DNA of 64,000 bases from Paenibacillus vietnamensis (lineage in GTDB: Bacteria > Bacillota > Bacilli > Paenibacillales > Paenibacillaceae). The notes beneath the pieces are model-generated. The model was not told the origin of the DNA. It saw only the letters and a program-made list of their open reading frames with translations, and made no database searches. Positions 16,378 to 26,459 of this stretch are shown one piece after another. The number at the start of each line of letters is the position of its first letter. Position 1 is the first letter of the stretch. Position numbers and translations under genes: made by a program. The stretch is taken from assembly GCF_020169515.1 (NCBI RefSeq), contig NZ_JAHMHW010000019.1, forward strand, positions 1 through 64,000, in the 5' to 3' direction.

Positions 16378-18132
16378 GTGTTCGACCTGAAAACGCTTTA
16401 TATGAACCTGCGAATCAAGCACAAAATGTTTGTCCTGATCTCGGTTATTATGATCGTCCTCGCCGTGCTCGGATTCACCGTACAGCAGTATGCTTTCGAT
16501 ATCTATGATCGGGAAATTTATAAGCAATCGTCGAAAGCGCTCACCTTATCCACGACCAATATCGAGAACGAGCTTAAAAAAATGGAGAAGCTCACGTACA
16601 TGATTGCAACGGATCCCACCATTCAAAGCCAGATGCGCTCGATCAAAAGCGAATTGTCCGAATATGACGATTATGTGGTCAGACAAACCGTGCTCGAGAG
16701 GATGGTCAATATCGGCGCCCTCGATAAATACGTCATGTCCGCACAGCTCTATGATGTCCAGAACAATGGATATACCGTAGGCTACAATCCGATTACGTTA
16801 AGCCATACCCGTCTTTTCGATATTATGAAGCTTACGGCTGCCAACAAAGGAGGGAACACCTGGATCCCGCCCGACAACACCGGCAGCTCATTGATCGCCG
16901 CCCGTGAGGTTCGTTCCTTCGCCCAGCTGCAGCTGGATTATATCGGTACGCTTCTCATCCGCATCGACATGAATAAGCTGTTCAGCGATTTCGCCAAAGG
17001 AATGAACAGCAATGATGCCAAGCTCATTATTATGCAGGGGAAAGAGGAACTGTACGCGGAAATTCCCGATTTTACGGTCGATCAGCTGGCTCAGTTTACT
17101 GGTGATGAAGGTTATAAAATTTTAAATTCCAACGGCAAAAAGTACTTTGTGACTTACATGGCATCCGAAAATACCGATTGGACCTATTTCACGCTTATTC
17201 CGTTCGACGATATTTTCGAGAGGATCGTCAGGGTGAAAAATACGATTTTGCTGATTGCAGCAATTTTGTTTATTGCGATTATTATTATCGCTGTCGGGTT
17301 CGCCAACAGTATCACCGATCCGATCGAGCGTCTGAATGCGAAAATGAAGAGGGTACAACTCGGTCATTTCGATTATGTGGACGAGCCTCATTCCGGAGCG
17401 TTGGCTATGGATGAAGCGGGGCAAATGCATCGTAATTTCAGGATTATGGTCGAGAGGATCAATGAGCTAATCCAGGAAAACTATGTCAAGCAGCTCACGA
17501 TTCGCGACACGGAATTCAAAGCGCTGCAGGCGCAGATCAATCCGCATTTTCTTTACAACACGCTAGAATCGATCAACTGGATGGCCAAGCTGAGCAAGCA
17601 AACGAACATTTCGCAAATGGTCGAAGCGCTGGGATCACTGCTTCGCACGTCGATCAATCTGAAGGAACCGATTATTCCGCTCGGCAAAGAGCTGGATATC
17701 ATCAACCATTACGTGACTATCCAGAAATACCGCTTTGAGGAACGGCTTGATTTTCAAACGGATGTTCCGGACAAGCTGCAAGCCTGCGGCATTCCCAAGC
17801 TGTCTCTGCAGCCGCTCGTCGAGAATGCGGTCAATTACGGGCTTGAGCAAATGATCGACACCTGCAGGATTAAGATTCACGCCTATGATGAAGACGGTCA
17901 CCTATTCGTAACGGTAGAGGACAACGGACCGGGAATGGAGCCTCAATTCGTTTCCCAATTGTTAAACGGGCAGGTCAAAACGAAGGGCTCCGGACTCGGA
18001 CTGAAAAACATCGAGGAACGCATCAAGCTTCTGTATGGCGAAGCTTACGGACTGACCGTGGAAAGCGAACCAAACGGAGGCACGAAGGTCACTTTGATGC
18101 TTCCTTATGAAATGAGGGATAACCATGTATAA
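16378..18132 (+). CDS. YesM-type sensor histidine kinase
   Basis: 584 residues. Membrane segments lie at about 17-36 and 288-309, enclosing a 250-residue extracellular sensor of the Cache type. HAMP (about 310-362), a LytS/YesM-type His-kinase domain with phospho-acceptor His390 in NPHFLYNTLE, and an ATPase domain (VENAVNYG, DNGPGM, GSGLGLKNI) follow. This class senses carbohydrates or binding-protein complexes and phosphorylates the AraC-type regulator encoded next. The start is GTG after GGAGG. It overlaps the regulator gene by eight bases. Confidence 0.93.
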   Translation: MFDLKTLYMNLRIKHKMFVLISVIMIVLAVLGFTVQQYAFDIYDREIYKQSSKALTLSTTNIENELKKMEKLTYMIATDPTIQSQMRSIKSELSEYDDYVVRQTVLERMVNIGALDKYVMSAQLYDVQNNGYTVGYNPITLSHTRLFDIMKLTAANKGGNTWIPPDNTGSSLIAAREVRSFAQLQLDYIGTLLIRIDMNKLFSDFAKGMNSNDAKLIIMQGKEELYAEIPDFTVDQLAQFTGDEGYKILNSNGKKYFVTYMASENTDWTYFTLIPFDDIFERIVRVKNTILLIAAILFIAIIIIAVGFANSITDPIERLNAKMKRVQLGHFDYVDEPHSGALAMDEAGQMHRNFRIMVERINELIQENYVKQLTIRDTEFKALQAQINPHFLYNTLESINWMAKLSKQTNISQMVEALGSLLRTSINLKEPIIPLGKELDIINHYVTIQKYRFEERLDFQTDVPDKLQACGIPKLSLQPLVENAVNYGLEQMIDTCRIKIHAYDEDGHLFVTVEDNGPGMEPQFVSQLLNGQVKTKGSGLGLKNIEERIKLLYGEAYGLTVESEPNGGTKVTLMLPYEMRDNHV

Positions 18133-19681
18133 GGTACTGCTGGTCGATGACGAACGAATTATTGTGGAAGGAATATCGTTAACCGTAGATTGGCAGGCGT
18201 ACAGTACCGAGCTGATCGGTACGGCACGGAACGGGATCGAGGCTTTGTCCTTCATAGAGACGCATATGCCCGACATCGTTATTTCCGATATTAAAATGCC
18301 CGGAATGAACGGCTTGCAGCTGGTGGAAAAGGTGTATGAGCAGTATCCGCATATCGCGTTTATTTTGTTGTCCGGCTTCAGCGAATTCGATTATGCACGG
18401 ACGGCGATGCAGTTCGGCGTCAAACATTATTTGCTCAAGCCGTGCAACGAAAACGCCATAACACAGGCGTTAACCGAAGTGATTGAGGAACTTGAAAAGC
18501 ATCATTCCCAGGAAACGTTTATGCAAAATATACAGAAGGAGCTGTCTAAGGTGCTCCCCCATGCGAAGGAGCAGTTTTTGAAGGAGCTTGTGACGAACAA
18601 AACGTACGGGCAGCGCGAATGGGATGATTACGGCCGGCTGTTCCGTCTTTCTCTGGAGAACGGTAATGTGCAGCTCCTCCTGTTTCAAATCGAAGGGGAA
18701 TACGAATTTGAGCATTTGTTCGCCGTCAAAAACATCGCGCAGGACGTTCTCGGAAACGAGGTCGTACTCCTTAGCACAACGATCGGTAAGCATGTTCTGC
18801 TGCTCATCAAGGCAACGGAAGAAGCGGAGCCGTTGTTCCGGAAGCTTCAACAGATCAAGCAAACGTTCACGTCGTATTACAAGCTTGACACCACGGTTGC
18901 GGTCAGCGGAAGCGGCCAGATCGTCGAAGCGCGCAAAATGTACAGAGAGACGCTGGAATGTCTCAATTACCAGTTTTATTTAGGGGAAGGCAGCATCATT
19001 ACGAAGAAGGACATCGAGCAAGAAGACGACGGTTCTCCGAAGCCTTTTATTTATGACGAAGAGCCCTTATGTATGCATGTAAAGTCCGGAGACTGGGATT
19101 TTGTTAAAGCGGAGCTTGGCCACTATTTTTCGCTGATCGCCGAAAGCAGAATGGACACCTATTTGTCCAAGTCCTATGTTATTCCGCTCTATATTTCAAT
19201 CGTTAGGCAGAGCAATCCCGAGCGGATTAACGATTATTTGCAGAAAATCGCCAGTTTCGACCAATTATCGACACTCCGTTCGATCGAGCAGTTCGTGACG
19301 GAAAACGCGGAACGAATCTGCATGGACAATTATCAGTCTCATACGAAAAAGCATTCGTTCATCATTCATAAAATGATTGAAGTTATTGAGGAACAGATCG
19401 CCAACCCGGAGCTGTCACTGAACTGGGTCGCCAGCGAAATTCTGTACATGAACGCCGATTACCTGGGCAAACTGTTCAAGAAGGAGACCGGCGAGAAGTT
19501 TTCCAACTATGTTGTCCGGCTCCGGATGGAACGGGCGATCGAGGAAATCGAAAAAACGGGCGACGTGAAGGTTTTTGAGCTTGCGGAGAAACTGGGCTTC
19601 GGCGACAATCCTCAATATTTCAGTCAAGTATTTAAAAAGTATACCGGATTTACTCCATCGGAATATATGAGGTCGCCATAA
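18125..19681 (+). CDS. YesN-type response regulator with AraC output domain
   Basis: 518 residues. A receiver domain (1-120; Asp55 in ISDIKMPGMNG as phosphorylation site, Lys in LLKPCN) is followed by a long linker and a C-terminal AraC/XylS double helix-turn-helix (about 415-515, ending YTGFTPSEYMR). Partner of the preceding kinase. By position it is expected to activate the downstream sugar ABC importer. Confidence 0.93.
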   Translation: MYKVLLVDDERIIVEGISLTVDWQAYSTELIGTARNGIEALSFIETHMPDIVISDIKMPGMNGLQLVEKVYEQYPHIAFILLSGFSEFDYARTAMQFGVKHYLLKPCNENAITQALTEVIEELEKHHSQETFMQNIQKELSKVLPHAKEQFLKELVTNKTYGQREWDDYGRLFRLSLENGNVQLLLFQIEGEYEFEHLFAVKNIAQDVLGNEVVLLSTTIGKHVLLLIKATEEAEPLFRKLQQIKQTFTSYYKLDTTVAVSGSGQIVEARKMYRETLECLNYQFYLGEGSIITKKDIEQEDDGSPKPFIYDEEPLCMHVKSGDWDFVKAELGHYFSLIAESRMDTYLSKSYVIPLYISIVRQSNPERINDYLQKIASFDQLSTLRSIEQFVTENAERICMDNYQSHTKKHSFIIHKMIEVIEEQIANPELSLNWVASEILYMNADYLGKLFKKETGEKFSNYVVRLRMERAIEEIEKTGDVKVFELAEKLGFGDNPQYFSQVFKKYTGFTPSEYMRSP

Positions 19682-19700
19682 TGGCGATCTCTGTTTTTTT
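19669..19700 (+). terminator. Intrinsic terminator overlapping the regulator stop codon
   Basis: GAGGTCGCCA (19669-19678) pairs with TGGCGATCTC (19682-19691) around the TAA stop, followed by TGTTTTTTT. The importer genes therefore need their own promoter, consistent with regulation by the two-component system. Confidence 0.85.
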
Positions 19701-19798
19701 AACAAAGAAAGCGGTTTTTTAAATTCCGATGATTCGACAAAAATCCTATAATGAATCATGTAAACAACATTTAAGAGTCTGGAAGGGGCGTAACACAA

Positions 19799-21118
19799 AT
19801 GAAAGCACCTAAAAAAATGCTTTTGACGCTTATGACTGCAGCTATGGTGCTCGTAAGCGCTTGCGGAGGCAATAACGCAGGAAATAACGCAACCAATAAT
19901 CCCGGCACGGAAAACGGCGGCTCTGGCGAAGCGAAGCCGGTCACGCTGCGCATCGCTTGGTGGGGCGGGCAGCCTCGTCACGATTACACGATGAAAGTCA
20001 TCGAAATGTACAAAGAGAAAAACCCGAATGTAAAAATCGAAATGGAATACGCAAACTATGACGATTACTGGAAGAAGCTTGCGCCGCAGGCGGCAGCAAA
20101 CGAGCTTCCGGATATCATTCAAATCGATACGCAAAACTTCTCGCAATACGCCGGCCGCAATCAGCTGGCTGACCTGACGCCTTATATCGGCAAAGAAATC
20201 GACGTTACCGATATCAGCCAAAACGCGATTGACGGCGGCAAATTGGGCGACGGCCTGTACGGCTTTAATCTCGGTGTTAACGCCCTCGGCTTCAACTACG
20301 ATCCGGCGCTTCTGAAAAAAGCCGGCATCGAATCCATCCCTGAAAACTTTACTTGGGATGACTACGTAGCGATGGCGAAAAAAGCGAAAGAAGCCGGCTT
20401 GTTCTTCGATAGCGGCATGCGTGCGGAAGTCTTCTTCGCTTACTACCTCCGTACATTTGACAAAACGTTGTTTAACGCAGAAGGTACAGGACTTGGTTAT
20501 GAGGACGACAAAATGTTCGTCGATTTCTTCAGCATGCTGGCTAATCTGGTGAAAGACGGAGCGGTACCTTCTCCTGACGTGCTTGCTCAAATCAAAGGCG
20601 CGGAAGACAGCCATCTTGTTTTGAATCAAGGTATCGGCGTATGGCAATGGTCGAATCAATATGTAGGCTTGCAGCAGGTTGCAAACCGTCCGATGGCTCT
20701 GGCTCCAATGCCTGGTCCGAACATGGAGAAAGGTTTGTTCCTGAAGCCGAGCATGTTCTTCTCGGTCTCCGAGAACTCGAAAGCAAAAGAAGAAGCGGCT
20801 AAATTCATCAACTTCTTCGTCAACGACATCGAAGCGAACAAGCTGATCCTCGGCGACCGCGGCGTACCGGTTTCTTCAAAAGTAAAAGATGCTCTTAAAG
20901 AAGTATCAACGGAAGCGCAAGTTCAGGTTTATGATTATGTCGCTTGGGCTGAAGAGCACAGCACACCAATGGATCCGGCTGATCCGATCGGTTCCGCCGA
21001 AGTATTCAAATCGTTGACAAGCCTTGCAGAGCAAATGAACTACGGCAAAATTTCGCCAGAAGAAGCAGCTAAGAAATTTAGAGACGAAGCAACCGCCATT
21101 CTTAAGAAAAACAAGTAA
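19799..21118 (+). CDS. Sugar ABC transporter substrate-binding lipoprotein
   Basis: 439 residues. A lipoprotein signal peptide with lipobox VSAC (Cys about residue 22) precedes a Gly/Asn-rich linker and a family 1 extracellular solute-binding domain starting around residue 48. It would be tethered outside the membrane and deliver an oligosaccharide or sugar to the two permeases that follow. A TATAAT-like -10 lies about 50 bases upstream of the start. The sugar cannot be assigned from the sequence; no glycosidase lies in the cluster. Confidence 0.93.
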   Translation: MKAPKKMLLTLMTAAMVLVSACGGNNAGNNATNNPGTENGGSGEAKPVTLRIAWWGGQPRHDYTMKVIEMYKEKNPNVKIEMEYANYDDYWKKLAPQAAANELPDIIQIDTQNFSQYAGRNQLADLTPYIGKEIDVTDISQNAIDGGKLGDGLYGFNLGVNALGFNYDPALLKKAGIESIPENFTWDDYVAMAKKAKEAGLFFDSGMRAEVFFAYYLRTFDKTLFNAEGTGLGYEDDKMFVDFFSMLANLVKDGAVPSPDVLAQIKGAEDSHLVLNQGIGVWQWSNQYVGLQQVANRPMALAPMPGPNMEKGLFLKPSMFFSVSENSKAKEEAAKFINFFVNDIEANKLILGDRGVPVSSKVKDALKEVSTEAQVQVYDYVAWAEEHSTPMDPADPIGSAEVFKSLTSLAEQMNYGKISPEEAAKKFRDEATAILKKNK

Positions 21119-21209
21119 TCGGGAATAACGCAAACGCGGTGGCCGTTCGCAGATCGGCCATCGCACTTCCTAAGTGGCATGTTAGACTTCGTTATAGGAG
21201 TTGGATAAG

Positions 21210-22109
21210 ATGAAATCGTCTTTACTCAAAAACAACCTTATCGGCTATACGTTTATCGGTCCTTTTGTAATCGGGTTTTTGATCTTTACATTAATTCCCG
21301 CAGTAGCTTCGTTATATTTTTCGGTAACGGATTATGATCTGTTATCTACGCCTTCCTTTATCGGTTTAGAAAACTATACATCAATGTTCACAGACGATTC
21401 GAAATTTTATGCTTCTCTAAAAGTAACCTTTCTGTACGTTTTCATCGGAGTACCGCTCCGACTGGCATTCGCTTTGTTCGTTGCCATGATTCTTAACACA
21501 GCTTCGAAAGCAATCGGGTTGTATCGGACGGTTTATTATCTTCCTTCCATTATCGGCGGCAGCGTCGCGGTATCGATCATGTGGCGTAACCTGTTTGGAG
21601 ACGAAGGGGTAATCAACCATTTCCTGAACGCACTCGGTTTAGATAGCGTGAGATGGTTTGCGGAACCTGCTGCAGCTCTTTGGATGCTCATTACCTTGTC
21701 GGTATGGCAGTTCGGTTCGTCGATGCTAATTTTCCTGGCCGGCTTAAAAAATATTCCTCCTGAGCTTTATGAAGCGTCTAATGTAGACGGCGCCGGTCCG
21801 GTTACCCGGTTTTTCAAAATTACGATTCCAATGCTTAGCCCGATCATTTTGTTCAATACGATCATGCAAACAATCGGCGCTTTCATGACCTTCGTGCCTG
21901 CGTACATTATTTCGAAAGGCGAAGGCGGTCCGCTCGACGGTACACTGCTTTACTCGCTTTATCTGTTCCGCCAAGCGTTTGTTTATTTCGATATGGGCTA
22001 CGCATCCGCGATGGCTTGGGTTATGCTGATCATTATCGCGATTTTGACGGCCATTCTTTTTGCCACTTCAAAAAAATGGGTTCATTACGAATCGAAAGGT
22101 GGGCACTAA
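21210..22109 (+). CDS. Sugar ABC transporter permease, MalF/UgpA type
   Basis: 299 residues with six membrane segments. The EAA loop is visible (LYEASNVDGAGPVTRFFKIT, about residue 190), where the permease docks its ATPase. The ATG at 21210 is chosen with AGGAG nine bases upstream; the TTG at 21201 directly abuts that ribosome site. It is the first of two permeases in the importer operon. Confidence 0.93.
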   Translation: MKSSLLKNNLIGYTFIGPFVIGFLIFTLIPAVASLYFSVTDYDLLSTPSFIGLENYTSMFTDDSKFYASLKVTFLYVFIGVPLRLAFALFVAMILNTASKAIGLYRTVYYLPSIIGGSVAVSIMWRNLFGDEGVINHFLNALGLDSVRWFAEPAAALWMLITLSVWQFGSSMLIFLAGLKNIPPELYEASNVDGAGPVTRFFKITIPMLSPIILFNTIMQTIGAFMTFVPAYIISKGEGGPLDGTLLYSLYLFRQAFVYFDMGYASAMAWVMLIIIAILTAILFATSKKWVHYESKGGH

Positions 22110-22110
22110 T

Positions 22111-22947
22111 ATGACTCTCAAAAAGCTGAAATGGCCCATCTACCACATTTTTGTAGGCGCGATGGCCCTGGTTATGATTTATCCGCTCTTGTGGCTGCTT
22201 ATGAGCTCTTTTAAACAAAGCAATCTCATCTTTGCAACAGCCGACTCGCTCATTCCGCAGCCCTGGATTTGGGAAAACTACAAAATCGGCTGGATCGGCA
22301 TCGCCGGTCAATCGTTCGGCACCTTTATTATGAACTCGCTTGAAATCGTCGTGCTGTCGACGATCGGCGCCGTACTTTCGTCAGCTTTTATCGCTTTCGG
22401 CTTTGCGAGGTTAAATTTTGTAGGTAAAACGTTCTGGTTTGGTGTTATGATGGTGACGCTTATGCTGCCGCATGATGTCGTGCTTGTCCCTCAATACATT
22501 TTGTTTGCCAAAATCGATTGGTTAAACTCGATCAAACCGATCGTTATTCCGCAATACTTCGGCATTCCGTTCTTTATTTTCTTGCTCATCCAGTTCATCC
22601 GGACGATTCCTAACGAGATGGACGAAGCGGCAACGATTGACGGTTGCGGCAAGTTCCGTTTGTTCTTCCGCATTATTTTGCCGCTTGTCGTGCCTGCCCT
22701 GGCAACAGCTTCAATCTTCTCCTTCTACTGGCGCTGGGAGGATCTGCTCGGTCCCGTTCTATACTTGAACCGGCCTAGCTTGTATCCGGTGTCCATGGGG
22801 CTCAAAATGTTCCTGGACAGCGATACGGTGTCCAACTGGGGTGCGATGTTCGCGATGTCAATCGTCAGCTTGCTTCCGGTTATGGCTATCTTTTTCGCCT
22901 TCCAGAAATATATCGTGGAAGGGATCAGCACAAGCGGTTTAAAATAG
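22111..22947 (+). CDS. Sugar ABC transporter permease, MalG/UgpE type
   Basis: 278 residues, six membrane segments, EAA motif EMDEAATIDGCGKFRLF. The gene begins one base after the previous stop, with its ribosome site AAAGGTGG inside the preceding gene, so the two are coupled. No ATP-binding subunit follows; carbohydrate importers of this class commonly share a single MsmX-type ATPase encoded elsewhere. Confidence 0.93.
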   Translation: MTLKKLKWPIYHIFVGAMALVMIYPLLWLLMSSFKQSNLIFATADSLIPQPWIWENYKIGWIGIAGQSFGTFIMNSLEIVVLSTIGAVLSSAFIAFGFARLNFVGKTFWFGVMMVTLMLPHDVVLVPQYILFAKIDWLNSIKPIVIPQYFGIPFFIFLLIQFIRTIPNEMDEAATIDGCGKFRLFFRIILPLVVPALATASIFSFYWRWEDLLGPVLYLNRPSLYPVSMGLKMFLDSDTVSNWGAMFAMSIVSLLPVMAIFFAFQKYIVEGISTSGLK

Positions 22948-23000
22948 TTGCTTGTCTGCTTTGGATATGCTACCGTATAGATATTCAAATCGCAAACGGG

Positions 23001-23054
23001 AAAGCATCCCGGCGAGTCTTGCCAATGGCAAGCGTCGTCGGGATGCTTTTTTTT
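23001..23054 (+). terminator. Intrinsic terminator after the sugar importer
   Basis: AAAGCATCCCG (23001-23011) pairs with CGGGATGCTTT (23039-23049), with a second inner CTTGCC/GGCAAG stem, followed by a T-run. Confidence 0.9.
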
Positions 23055-23080
23055 CGTGCTAGGAAGGGGATGTATTAGCA

Positions 23081-24706
23081 GTGAGCAGAAGCTTCATACC
23101 GGCGGATTTCATAAAAACAGGGGATGTCATCGGGGGCCGTTACCGGATCGCGGGGACGATCGGAAGCGGAGGGATGGGCGTCGTCTACGCCGCTCATGAT
23201 TTGAACCTTGGCCATATGCTGAGAGCGGTCAAGGTGACGGCAGGCTTTCAACAGAATAACGGCCAATACCCGGAGGAGGCAGCGATGCTGATGAAGCTGA
23301 ACCATCCTCATTTGCCTCAAATTATTGACTGCTTCGAATTAAGCTTGCCGGGCGCAGGGGCGCTTGTTATGGATTATTTTGACGGTCAAACGCTCAAAGC
23401 CTGCCTGGACTCAGGAAATAGGAGCTTTTCTTACGCTTTTATTTTGCATATCGCGCTGCAGCTTTGCTCTGCTCTTAAATATTTGCACGCACAAAAGCCG
23501 CCGATCGTACACCGGGATTTAAAGCCGTCCAACATTATGCTTGACCGCTCCGGCAACGCGAAGCTCATTGATTTCGGCATCTCCGGGCATTACGGTTCGG
23601 AAGGTCAGCAGCAGACCGAACAGCTTGGCACGGCCGGCTTCGCAGCCCCCGAGCAAAATAACGGCGGTCAAACCGATGTCCGAACGGATATTTACGGCTT
23701 GGGTGCCGTCCTCTGTTCAATGGCGGTCGGAAGCTCCGCCTTTTTTCCTCACATGAGCATTAAGGGAGGAAAAATTCCGTTCGGCCTGATTCGCGGTAGC
23801 GTTCCACGCGCTTTTATTTCCCTGCTGGAAAATATGCTGCAGCCGGATCCGTCCGGGCGCTGTCAGTCGATGGAAGAGGTTGAGCTTAAGCTGCAGAGGC
23901 TGCGGAGCCAACACGTGGGTGTCCCTGATTTTAATGCGGCTGAAGAAGCTTCAGCCTTTCGCGGCCGGCAAAGGACAACGATTAGCGTTTTATCGCTCAC
24001 ACCCGGAGCAGGCGCGACTTTTCTGACGCTTGCCCTCGCGCAATGCCTGGCCGATCCGCATAGGCCGGTCACTGCGGTCGAATATGATGAGCTTGCGCCT
24101 GAATGGCACGCGCTGCTTTCGCGTCCGGGGCGACCGGATCGGCCGTCCGGCTTACGTCCATACCCGCTTGATGAGCGGTATATGCTAGGCGATCATTCGA
24201 GTGACGGGCTGATCTGGCTGTCCCTTCGCCCTGGAAATCATTTGTTGGCGAAGCGCCTGAAGCAAACCTTTGACCGGCTGATGGGACAGCTTCCAACTCC
24301 CGTTACGCTCCTGGACCTGTCCGGCAGCTGGCGCAGCGTGCAGGCCGCCGAGCCGATGATGGCATCCCGCTACGTGCTGGCGGTTGCAGACCCGTCCGCC
24401 TACAAATGGCAGGCGGAAGAGCTGCTGCAGCTTCAGCACCTGGATGAGAAATTGCGTAGCCGCGGCGGCGCCTTGCTATGGATTGCGAACAAAGACACGG
24501 AATTTCGGGGGCGAAGCGAATGGCTTTCGATGTTTCCTTCTCCGCCGGCAGCGGTTATACCGGGGCTGCCAAGTCATTTAATCGTGCAGGCCAATTGGGA
24601 AGGGCGGCTGCCTTTCGAGGATATGAGGCTGAAAGATCGGCTGAGCAAGGCGCTCCGCCCTTTGATGAAACGGATCGGCCGCGAAAGAAGCGCATCCGCA
24701 CAGTAA
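23081..24706 (+). CDS. Ser/Thr protein kinase fused to a ParA-like pseudo-ATPase
   Basis: 541 residues. An N-terminal Hanks-type kinase (about 14-275) is complete: Gly-rich loop GSGGMG (28-33), Lys51, HRDLKPSN with Asp146, and DFG with Asp164. The C-terminal half opens with ISVLSLTPGAGATFLTLALA (301-320), laid out like the deviant Walker A of ParA/MinD proteins, but the lysine is Ala (GAGAT instead of GVGKT). No membrane segment or PASTA domain is present, so it is cytosolic and unlike PrkC. GTG start after AGGAAGGGG. It is a single gene between a terminator and the ABC-F gene, so context gives no substrate. Confidence 0.85.
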   Translation: MSRSFIPADFIKTGDVIGGRYRIAGTIGSGGMGVVYAAHDLNLGHMLRAVKVTAGFQQNNGQYPEEAAMLMKLNHPHLPQIIDCFELSLPGAGALVMDYFDGQTLKACLDSGNRSFSYAFILHIALQLCSALKYLHAQKPPIVHRDLKPSNIMLDRSGNAKLIDFGISGHYGSEGQQQTEQLGTAGFAAPEQNNGGQTDVRTDIYGLGAVLCSMAVGSSAFFPHMSIKGGKIPFGLIRGSVPRAFISLLENMLQPDPSGRCQSMEEVELKLQRLRSQHVGVPDFNAAEEASAFRGRQRTTISVLSLTPGAGATFLTLALAQCLADPHRPVTAVEYDELAPEWHALLSRPGRPDRPSGLRPYPLDERYMLGDHSSDGLIWLSLRPGNHLLAKRLKQTFDRLMGQLPTPVTLLDLSGSWRSVQAAEPMMASRYVLAVADPSAYKWQAEELLQLQHLDEKLRSRGGALLWIANKDTEFRGRSEWLSMFPSPPAAVIPGLPSHLIVQANWEGRLPFEDMRLKDRLSKALRPLMKRIGRERSASAQ

Positions 24707-24785
24707 TTGTGGTACAATAAGACGGGCTCAGCCTTCGGGCTGGCGCACTTATTTTATAGGCATTCCAGGATTGGAGATACGGGAA

Positions 24786-26336
24786 ATGAGCTTGTTGACG
24801 GTTGAGCAATTATCGCATACATTCGGCGACCGGGTTTTATTTAAAAACGTTAATTTCCGTCTGATGGCCGGCGAGCGCGTCGGTCTGGTCGGAGCGAACG
24901 GGACCGGCAAATCGACGCTGATGAATATTATGACAGGCAAGCAGCTGAAGGATGAGGGCAAGGTGGAATGGACGCCTCGCGTCCGATATGGCTATTTGGA
25001 CCAGCATACGAAGCTGGAAGCCGGAAAAACGATCAGAGACGTCCTGAAGGAAGCTTTCGCGCCACTACTCGTACTGGAGCGGGAGCTGGGCGATATCGCC
25101 ATGCAGATGGGCGATGCCGATCCCGAGATACTGGAGCTTTTGCTGGTGCGAATGGGCGAAATTCAGGAAGAGCTGGAGATCGGCGATTTTTATTTGATTG
25201 ACGTGAAGGTGGAGGAGATGGCGAACGGCCTCGGTTTGAACGCCATCGGACTGGACCGCGACGTCACGTCGCTGAGCGGCGGACAGAGGACGAAGGTACT
25301 GCTGGCGAAGCTGCTGCTGGAGAAGCCGACCGTCCTATTGCTCGACGAGCCTACGAACTATTTAGACGAAGAGCATATTAACTGGCTGACGAATTATTTA
25401 AAAAACTATCCGTATGCCTTCGTTCTCATTTCGCACGAAACGGGATTTATGAATCAGGTGGTTAATGTCATTTATCATCTGGAATTTTCGAAGCTGACCC
25501 GGTATTCGGCAAATTACGAAAAGTTCGTCGAGATGGCCGACATGAACAAGGCGCAGCACCTGGAAGCGTATGAGAAGCAGCAGGATTATATCAAGAAGCA
25601 GGAGGATTTTATCCAGCGCAATAAAGCCAGAGCGTCGACCTCAGGCCGGGCCAAAAGCCGCGAGAAGCAGCTGGACCGCATCGAGCGCATCGACCGGCCG
25701 GAGGAGGCGGCAAAGCCGACCTTCAACTTCAAAGAATCGAGAACGAGCGGCAAAACCGTTTTTGAAGCCGAAGGGATGTCGATCGGCTACAGCAGGCCGC
25801 TGCTGCCGAAGATGGACGTGCTGATCGAGCGCGGCGACAAAATTGCGATCGTAGGCTGCAACGGTGTAGGCAAATCCACCTTGTTGAAAACGATATTGGG
25901 CGTCATTCCCCCTCTAGAGGGCAAATTGTACACCGGGGATTATTTGAGCCCAGCATATTTCGAGCAGGAGGTTAAGGCGCCGTCCATGACGCCGCTGGAT
26001 GATGTATGGAACGAGTTTTCCTACATGAATCAGCACGAGGTGCGAGCCGCTTTGGCTCGGTGCGGGCTGAAGAACGAGCATATTACACGTTCGCTAAACC
26101 AGCTTAGCGGCGGCGAGCAGGCGAAGGTCAGGCTTTGCAAGCTAATGATGCGAGAGAGCAACTGGATTTTGTTCGACGAGCCGACGAACCATTTGGACAT
26201 CGTTGCGAAGGCGGAGCTTCAGCGCGCCTTGAAGGCTTATAAAGGCACGGTCGTGCTCGTCTCGCACGAGCCGGAATTTTATGAGGATTGGGTGACGAAG
26301 ATTTGGGATGTGGAAGCCTGGTCCTCCCGAGGCTAA
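24786..26336 (+). CDS. ABC-F family ATPase, YfmM-like
   Basis: 516 residues with two tandem ABC domains and no membrane segments. The first has Walker A GANGTGKST, signature LSGGQ and Walker B LLLDEPTNYLDE; the second has GCNGVGKST, LSGGEQ and ILFDEPTNHLD. A charged inter-domain linker (about 240-300) is typical of ABC-F proteins, which bind the ribosomal E site to relieve stalls or protect from antibiotics. Length and the MSLLTVEQLSHTFGDR opening are close to Bacillus YfmM. The ATG at 24786 follows GGAG by nine bases. Confidence 0.92.
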   Translation: MSLLTVEQLSHTFGDRVLFKNVNFRLMAGERVGLVGANGTGKSTLMNIMTGKQLKDEGKVEWTPRVRYGYLDQHTKLEAGKTIRDVLKEAFAPLLVLERELGDIAMQMGDADPEILELLLVRMGEIQEELEIGDFYLIDVKVEEMANGLGLNAIGLDRDVTSLSGGQRTKVLLAKLLLEKPTVLLLDEPTNYLDEEHINWLTNYLKNYPYAFVLISHETGFMNQVVNVIYHLEFSKLTRYSANYEKFVEMADMNKAQHLEAYEKQQDYIKKQEDFIQRNKARASTSGRAKSREKQLDRIERIDRPEEAAKPTFNFKESRTSGKTVFEAEGMSIGYSRPLLPKMDVLIERGDKIAIVGCNGVGKSTLLKTILGVIPPLEGKLYTGDYLSPAYFEQEVKAPSMTPLDDVWNEFSYMNQHEVRAALARCGLKNEHITRSLNQLSGGEQAKVRLCKLMMRESNWILFDEPTNHLDIVAKAELQRALKAYKGTVVLVSHEPEFYEDWVTKIWDVEAWSSRG

Positions 26337-26346
26337 CATTTCCCGC

Positions 26347-26387
26347 GCAAGCCGGCCTGCGTTCCCGTAGGCCGGCTTGCTTGATTT
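26347..26387 (+). terminator. Intrinsic terminator after the ABC-F gene
   Basis: GCAAGCCGGCCT (26347-26358) pairs perfectly with AGGCCGGCTTGC (26369-26380), followed by TTGATTTT. Confidence 0.85.
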
Positions 26388-26459
26388 TGCGATTAACCTT
26401 CATTATGATTAAAATGATTATCCGTTTTTATGACAACCGGAAGCAGGTGAACCTCTAAG

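Noticed and set aside
19415..20659. 414-codon minus-strand ORF across the regulator and binding-protein genes
   Set aside because: It runs through a terminator and two well-supported genes on the other strand.
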